Shown piece after piece: positions 28,997 to 33,627 of a stretch of DNA of 33,627 bases (positions within the stretch are counted from its first letter, which is position 1; each line of letters starts with the position of its first letter). The position numbers and the translations under genes were made by a program. The notes under the pieces are model-generated. The model had not been told where the DNA came from. It worked only from the letters and a program-made list of their open reading frames with translations, and did not search any database. The DNA is from a virus, in IMG/VR virus record IMGVR_UViG_3300033143_003827, positions 1 to 33,627 of that record; one strand, 5' to 3'.

Positions 28997-29893
28997 TCAA
29001 GCAGGACTAGGATGTTTCTTTTGAAGAAGCACTTCAACTTCTTTAACAGCAGCCGCATGGTTGGGATGTCTCTGATCATAGTAAGGGCCTTTGATGTCTC
29101 CCATAATGGAATTAATTTGGTCATCAATACCTTTTGAGTCGATACCCGTTCCGTCTCCTCCTCCTACCAATCCATCTTCCTCTAATAACCCACTAATTTT
29201 CATGAACATTTTGATGAAGTTAGGATCGTCCCCCATTCCAGATTCATTAACCCATGAGAACAGCCCCTCATCATCTTTAAATAGATGTTTAAATGCGGCA
29301 CTGGCTTGATTAACTTTTGTGTTGTATTCGGCGCCTAATTCTTTCTTGAATTCTTCAAGTCTAGAATCGACTTCATGCGTAATTCTTTGGTCTTCATCTT
29401 CAAGAGCTTTATTGTTTGCTTCATTATACCAAGTAAGAAGATTATTTAATTGTCCTGGCATAATATTATTCTCAAAAGCTACTTGTTTTATTTGAGTGAT
29501 AAACCCATCATCAAAGGCAGAGCCTTCTGGAGAGGCTACTTCATATTGGTCTAAAGACTCTGGGTGGCCTAATTTTCTATAAAGAGAGGTCCAGTCATCA
29601 GGCGTGGAGTGTTTGCCGGGGACTACTACTCTGTCCATCCCAACTTGCTTCTGAGCGTGTATATAGCTCTTAGCCAATGATTGTATATCGTTAATAACGC
29701 CCATTGAGGGTTCTGATCTAAGCTCTTCAGATAACGATTCTTTCCAGTTTTCTGGGATGTTAATTGAAGGTACGTCGATAGGAGTTGGTTCTGGCTCTGG
29801 AGATGGCGCCGGGTCCGAAGGTGGCGCTGCCGCTCCCCCTCCGTCTGTGAGGATATTAAATTTAAATGTTGATTCACCATAATTCGTCTTCAT
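28997..29893 (-). CDS. Scaffolding / capsid assembly protein (298 aa)
   Basis: A T7 gp9-like assembly protein. Low-complexity Pro/Glu N-terminus (PPSDPAPSPEPEPTPIDVPS), then IPENWKESLSEELRSEP, a central SLYRKLGHPESLDQY that is typical of podovirus scaffolds, and a helical acidic C-terminus ending HPNHAAAVKEVEVLLQKKHP. It drives capsid assembly and leaves before packaging. Its start overlaps the Bbp19-like gene by 20 bases. Confidence 0.87.
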   Translation of the reverse strand: MKTNYGESTFKFNILTDGGGAAAPPSDPAPSPEPEPTPIDVPSINIPENWKESLSEELRSEPSMGVINDIQSLAKSYIHAQKQVGMDRVVVPGKHSTPDDWTSLYRKLGHPESLDQYEVASPEGSAFDDGFITQIKQVAFENNIMPGQLNNLLTWYNEANNKALEDEDQRITHEVDSRLEEFKKELGAEYNTKVNQASAAFKHLFKDDEGLFSWVNESGMGDDPNFIKMFMKISGLLEEDGLVGGGDGTGIDSKGIDDQINSIMGDIKGPYYDQRHPNHAAAVKEVEVLLQKKHPSPA

Positions 29894-30158
29894 GTTGTTC
29901 TCCTTCTTTTAAAAGTGTTTTAAGTTGTTTTATATCTGTATTCAATTTGGACAAAATATCAAGAGCACCTTTTCTGGTTCCCTCGTTAAATGCCGTAGAA
30001 TAAGGGTCTCCCTGGACGAATGACGAATGCCATATGCCAGAACTCTTTAAGATACTTTTCAACACTCTCTTTCCGTGAGGAGTACTAAAAGTCTGTTTAT
30101 AATCTACAATCGTAGCAAGGCTCCGCTTTGCTACCTCTTTAGAATTTTGTTTACTCAT
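29874..30158 (-). CDS. Bbp19-like protein (94 aa)
   Basis: The phrase FSTPHGKRVLKSILKSSG followed by DPYSTAFNEGTRKGALDI is the signature of the Bbp19 family named after Bordetella phage BPP-1, usually found between portal and scaffold. The role is unclear, probably in head morphogenesis. Starts by overlap with the portal stop (TAATG). Confidence 0.82.
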   Translation of the reverse strand: MSKQNSKEVAKRSLATIVDYKQTFSTPHGKRVLKSILKSSGIWHSSFVQGDPYSTAFNEGTRKGALDILSKLNTDIKQLKTLLKEGEQHEDELW

Positions 30159-31750
30159 TATTGCCCTTGTCCTATGGCGGCTACTGGAGCCAACTTACTG
30201 GCGTTTTCAGCTTTCTGTTGTTCCTCTAGTGCCTTTTGTTGTTCCTCTTGCGCTTCTTGTTTTGCTTTTCTCATTTCTTCAACTTTATCTTTATCTCTTA
30301 AAATCTCCTGAGGAGAACTATATAGTTTAGATAAAAATCTAACAGCAGCATCTCCATCAAAATTATCCGCAACACTAGGATCTACTTGCATAAACGGAGT
30401 GGCCGCCTCGAAAGTTCTTAGTATGTTTTGAGCTTCAGAAATTCTTTGAGTTTTAGCTATTAAAGACGAGTATTGAACATCAAGCTTTACTCCGTCTAAA
30501 ACATCAGGGTGTTCTGAGAACATGCCTCTAGCAATCATTATTTCAAAGACTCTGTCTATCATAGGCTTAAGAAACTCTGATTGTTGCCTTCCTAATACTG
30601 GGCCTAATAAGCGCATTGATTCTTCTGTTCTCTGAAGAACCTCAGTTGCTGTCATTTGAGGACCTTGTTTTAAATTCAGTTGATCAACAAAGAAAGACTC
30701 TCTTACTCTTTCTCTGCTTTGATTCATGGCCTCATATCCAAAATCAATTCTAGCATCGTTACCAAAAGATTCAATCCTATCAGGCGTCCCTGCTCTGTAA
30801 TAATTTAAGCTCCCAGGACGAGTTCTTACTGGCATTATAAATCCATCATCAGGAATTTGCAGTGCCGGGTCTACTACTTTTTGAGCGCCACGAAGGGTTG
30901 TTTCGGTCATTTTATTTAATGTTTTTACTTCTGGGAGGGCTACCATTGCAGGAGATCGACCATATATCTCTCCAGATGTTTTACTCCATCTTGGGACGAC
31001 ATAAGGCAATTCTCGAAAACCTGAGGCTCTTAATTGGTGCTTTTCTTCTTCAAGAATATATTGTGAAACAAAGCGCAAACCAACCTGTTTTGATGGCTCT
31101 ATCTCTTTAGGATAAACGGCTTGAATTATTTTCCACTTCTTGCTCTGGCTGGGGTCTTTAAGTTGTTTCAAAACTTTTTCCCCAACATTTTTCTCCCCAA
31201 ATTCTGCAATAATTTGAGAAGCGTCCCAACTAAATTCTCTATATACTTGGTCAATAACTCCGAGATTATTTTCGGCTACAAATATAGAGTCGATAATATG
31301 TGTTTTAAATCTAACAACTTTATCGTTGTCGGACTCAATACTCATAGCTCCAGTGCCGAAACCACACAGGTCTAAATATAATTCATGAACTTCTGTTTGA
31401 AAATTTGAATTATTTAAAACATTGTGCATTTTTCGCGAAGACTCTTGTAACCATTTTCTGACTTGGTCATTATCATCAAGTTCTAAATTCCCGGTTGTAA
31501 GCTCAAAGAAAAAACCATTCGGATTTGTTAGGAGGCCGTGGAGGGCCCCTGCCAACAGTTCTAAAGATTTCATTCCTGTATTGTCAAATAAATGTAAATT
31601 CCTTTTGTCGCCCGGAGTTCTCTTCGTGTTTATAATATCTTTTCTCGGGATCATGTATTGAGCAATTTCTTCCCAGTGATTAAGCCAGTTTATTCTAGCA
31701 TTTTTGAGAGCATCTCTTTTTGAAATTACTTGCTGAGGTGTTAAAATCAT
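30158..31750 (-). CDS. Portal / head-tail connector protein (T7 gp8-like)
   Basis: 530 aa. The start ILTPQQVISKRDALKNARIN, WEEIAQYMIPRKDI, LLAGALHGLLTNP, and VPRWSKTSGEIYGRSPAMVA, LPEVKTLNKM are family-defining for podovirus head-to-tail connectors. A Gln/Ala/Glu-rich C-terminus (AQEEQQKALEEQQKAENA) likely forms the barrel helix. It makes the dodecamer through which terminase packages DNA. AAGG lies eight bases before the ATG. Confidence 0.93.
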   Translation of the reverse strand: MILTPQQVISKRDALKNARINWLNHWEEIAQYMIPRKDIINTKRTPGDKRNLHLFDNTGMKSLELLAGALHGLLTNPNGFFFELTTGNLELDDNDQVRKWLQESSRKMHNVLNNSNFQTEVHELYLDLCGFGTGAMSIESDNDKVVRFKTHIIDSIFVAENNLGVIDQVYREFSWDASQIIAEFGEKNVGEKVLKQLKDPSQSKKWKIIQAVYPKEIEPSKQVGLRFVSQYILEEEKHQLRASGFRELPYVVPRWSKTSGEIYGRSPAMVALPEVKTLNKMTETTLRGAQKVVDPALQIPDDGFIMPVRTRPGSLNYYRAGTPDRIESFGNDARIDFGYEAMNQSRERVRESFFVDQLNLKQGPQMTATEVLQRTEESMRLLGPVLGRQQSEFLKPMIDRVFEIMIARGMFSEHPDVLDGVKLDVQYSSLIAKTQRISEAQNILRTFEAATPFMQVDPSVADNFDGDAAVRFLSKLYSSPQEILRDKDKVEEMRKAKQEAQEEQQKALEEQQKAENASKLAPVAAIGQGQ

Positions 31751-31759
31751 CTTGTTGCC

Positions 31760-32140
31760 TTATCTAGTTAGTATAGTCTGGCTTCTGCCAGGACGATCTG
31801 CTAAAAGCTCAGATCTCGCTTGTGATTTTTGTCTTTGTTTAAACTTAGCTTCTTTGCCTTCTCTTGCCGCCGAAAATGTTGATCTTAATCCCTTCTCTTG
31901 TTCTGCTGAAAGAAGAGATCCTTTCTCTCCAAAACCAGAGGTAAGCTCTCTTCTTGTTAAATCAGAGATGGCTTCATCCTCTCCTATCTCAGAGAGTAAC
32001 AAAGATTGTCTTTTCAAGCTCGTTTGTTTTAGGGCAGCGGCATCAGCGTCTTGTTTTTTTCTCATAAGCCTATTAATGTTTCCAGACTTAGAAGATCTTT
32101 GACCTTCTGCAAATGCTAATAAATCACTTTTTTTACTCAT
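31760..32140 (-). CDS. Hypothetical charged protein between terminase and portal (126 aa)
   Basis: AAAGGGGG before the ATG. A highly charged, Ser/Lys/Arg-rich helical protein (NINRLMRKKQDADAAALKQT, QKSQARSELLADRPGRSQ). Small genes at this place are common in podoviruses of this group but I do not recognise the family. It may be a minor head component. Confidence 0.7.
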   Translation of the reverse strand: MSKKSDLLAFAEGQRSSKSGNINRLMRKKQDADAAALKQTSLKRQSLLLSEIGEDEAISDLTRRELTSGFGEKGSLLSAEQEKGLRSTFSAAREGKEAKFKQRQKSQARSELLADRPGRSQTILTR

Positions 32141-32152
32141 ACAATGCCCCCT

Positions 32153-33451
32153 TTAATATGAAAATACATCATAATCCATTTCTGCCTGTCTTGGCAAATT
32201 CTTTCCTTTAGTTTTAAATTCTTCCCCCCTTGAGCCAAGGGCTAAATACCTAAAAGCATCTGCGGCGTGAGACGCCCAGTTATGTTTCGGTTTATTTAAA
32301 AAGATTTTTTCCTTTGCGTCCCATTTTTTTTCGTAAGACCTTAGGGCCTCAAGACCTTTCCTGCAATTATCCTTATCAAACCAACACTTAGGTATTAAGT
32401 TTCTAGCAGCCTCAATCCCGTCCTCTATGGACTGTCTCTTTAAAATAAATGTTCTTAATCCTAAAGATTTGAAAACCTCTTGCCTTGTTCTTCCTGTCTC
32501 AAGAGAACGGGCTGCCGCGTCATGTGGTAAAACGTGATCCCCATAAATATAGGGCTTATCTTTAATCATTTTGACGTAATCCGCTATACCTATGCCTGAA
32601 TTCTCCTCGTAGTCTATTATGTGATATTCTCTGCCAACTTGTTGCATAAACCAAATGGCCGTAGAATCACCAATGCCAAGATCCCAAAACGTATCTACAG
32701 GAATGGCATTATCATAAGGAACTTTTGTAATTTGTTTTTTTGCATCTATTCTATCTATTATTTTCCCGTAATAGGAACCGACCAAGGCTGCGCTAAAGTC
32801 ACACTCATATTCTTGATTATATTCTTCCTCACTCATTGTCGCCTGATTGTCTTCAAGCTCTTTTTTGGAAAGAATATTTGTTTCACTTGCTTTGAACATG
32901 CAACGGAACCAGCCGCCGAGCCTACCTGCCGCATTATATATGTCCCAAAATTGGTTTCTACCTTTTGGAGTCCCAATAAAAACGGCCCATCCTTTTCTGT
33001 CTGAAAGAGTCGGACGAACAACCTGAGACCAGACCGTAGGGTCCATTTCTGCATATTCATCTAAAACAGCTCCGTCAAGATAAATACCACGAATTGAGCC
33101 CGGCCTTTCTGCCCCCAAAAGCATAATTCTTATCATATCCCCAGCCCACGGCCTTGGAATATCTATTCGAAGATCGGCTTCATTTGGGTTCGCCCCTGGA
33201 ATTTTCATGCAATAATCTTTAAACATATTCCATGCAACACGCTTAGCCTGGCCAAAGGTCGGGGCTATATAGGCATATTGTGGGTTTCTTTTTTCACACC
33301 TAAGGGCCTGATCTATAATTTCAGCTAAACAGAATACCGTTTTTCCAAAACGTCGATGACACACTATAACATTGAATCTTTCTAGTTTTCTGTGTAAGTA
33401 ATTTTGATGTTTTCTTGGGCTATAACCAAGAACTATTTTTTCCTCAGACAT
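32153..33451 (-). CDS. Terminase large subunit
   Basis: 432-aa packaging ATPase/nuclease. Walker A-like HRRFGKT at residues 32-38 (the R-rich form usual in terminases), Walker B VLDEYAEM with D131 and E132, motif III region FIGTPKGRNQFW, and nuclease acids in TFWDLGIGDSTA, EENSGIGIADY and the final HNWASHAADAFRYLA. ATG at 33451 is preferred to a TTG at 33469; it overlaps the end of the previous gene. Confidence 0.93.
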   Translation of the reverse strand: MSEEKIVLGYSPRKHQNYLHRKLERFNVIVCHRRFGKTVFCLAEIIDQALRCEKRNPQYAYIAPTFGQAKRVAWNMFKDYCMKIPGANPNEADLRIDIPRPWAGDMIRIMLLGAERPGSIRGIYLDGAVLDEYAEMDPTVWSQVVRPTLSDRKGWAVFIGTPKGRNQFWDIYNAAGRLGGWFRCMFKASETNILSKKELEDNQATMSEEEYNQEYECDFSAALVGSYYGKIIDRIDAKKQITKVPYDNAIPVDTFWDLGIGDSTAIWFMQQVGREYHIIDYEENSGIGIADYVKMIKDKPYIYGDHVLPHDAAARSLETGRTRQEVFKSLGLRTFILKRQSIEDGIEAARNLIPKCWFDKDNCRKGLEALRSYEKKWDAKEKIFLNKPKHNWASHAADAFRYLALGSRGEEFKTKGKNLPRQAEMDYDVFSY

Positions 33452-33627
33452 TCTCGCCTGCGCCCTCAACTTCGCCCCCGGCAGACTTGTTTTGTTTCAC
33501 TATAGTGCTTATGATTTCTACAGCTTGATCTACTGCCATCCATTCTTGATCTGAGCGCACTACGTTTCTCTTATTAAGTAAAAGAGTTATATTCATTAGG
33601 GCTTGCTCTGGTGTGAGTGCTTTTTGT
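33444..33627 (-). CDS. Gene before the terminase, 5' part beyond the window
   Basis: The frame is open from the right edge to TGA at 33444-33446 and reads KALTPEQALMNITLLLNKRN then EWMAVDQAVEIISTIVKQN. It ends inside the first codons of the terminase gene. This is the C-terminus of a small helical protein of the sort found at the small-terminase position, though its family cannot be judged from 61 codons. The gene order suggests co-translation with the terminase. Confidence 0.65.
   Translation of the reverse strand, partial: QKALTPEQALMNITLLLNKRNVVRSDQEWMAVDQAVEIISTIVKQNKSAGGEVEGAGENV

Overview
This window is a large part of the genome of a T7-like/BPP-1-like short-tailed phage (podovirus), or of a prophage of that kind. 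The virion genes identify it: a T7-type head-tail connector portal, a BPP-1-type major capsid protein with a Bbp19-like protein nearby, tail tubular proteins A and B, T7 gp14-like and larger internal virion proteins, and a fibre with a T7 gp17-like N-terminus. The DNA is AT-rich. Lipoprotein signals, a secreted transglycosylase and an M15 endopeptidase suggest a Gram-negative host; the host cannot be named from the sequence. No integrase, RNA polymerase, DNA polymerase, reverse transcriptase, tRNA or CRISPR array was seen.

Layout. (1) 1-1216, minus strand: four small genes, one cut by the left edge. (2) 1217-2130: the main non-coding region, with direct and inverted copies of an aggcacagg motif, a very AT-rich core flanked by a 14-bp inverted repeat, and a promoter-like sequence. 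It looks like a replication origin plus divergent early control region. (3) 2131-5598, plus strand: small early genes, several preceded by related leaders carrying a GGACGG/CCGTCC hairpin. Between the first two genes lies a sequence matching a complete type II hammerhead ribozyme. (4) 5876-12034, plus strand: replication and recombination genes: SF3 helicase, SNF2-like helicase, RecE-like exonuclease, Bet/RecT annealing protein, SSB and a VRR-NUC nuclease. (5) 12088-15221: lysis and accessory genes on both strands. One block has a 36-aa membrane protein, a lytic transglycosylase and two lipoproteins; the other has an XhlA-like protein and an M15 endopeptidase. Between them is a minus-strand pair, a metallophosphoesterase and an HExxH protein. 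(6) 15276-33627, minus strand: the virion genes, from the fragment before the large terminase subunit down to the tail fibre and a small membrane protein.

How it works together. The two arms are transcribed divergently from the 1.2-2.1 kb region. The plus arm would open the DNA, replicate it and recombine it by single-strand annealing. Late functions lie mostly on the minus strand. Short overlaps (ATGA, TAATG) indicate translational coupling within modules. The features most worth a second look are the hammerhead ribozyme, the repeated leader hairpins, the origin-like region, a divergent promoter on a 13-bp palindrome, and an ADP-ribosyltransferase-like segment in an internal virion protein.
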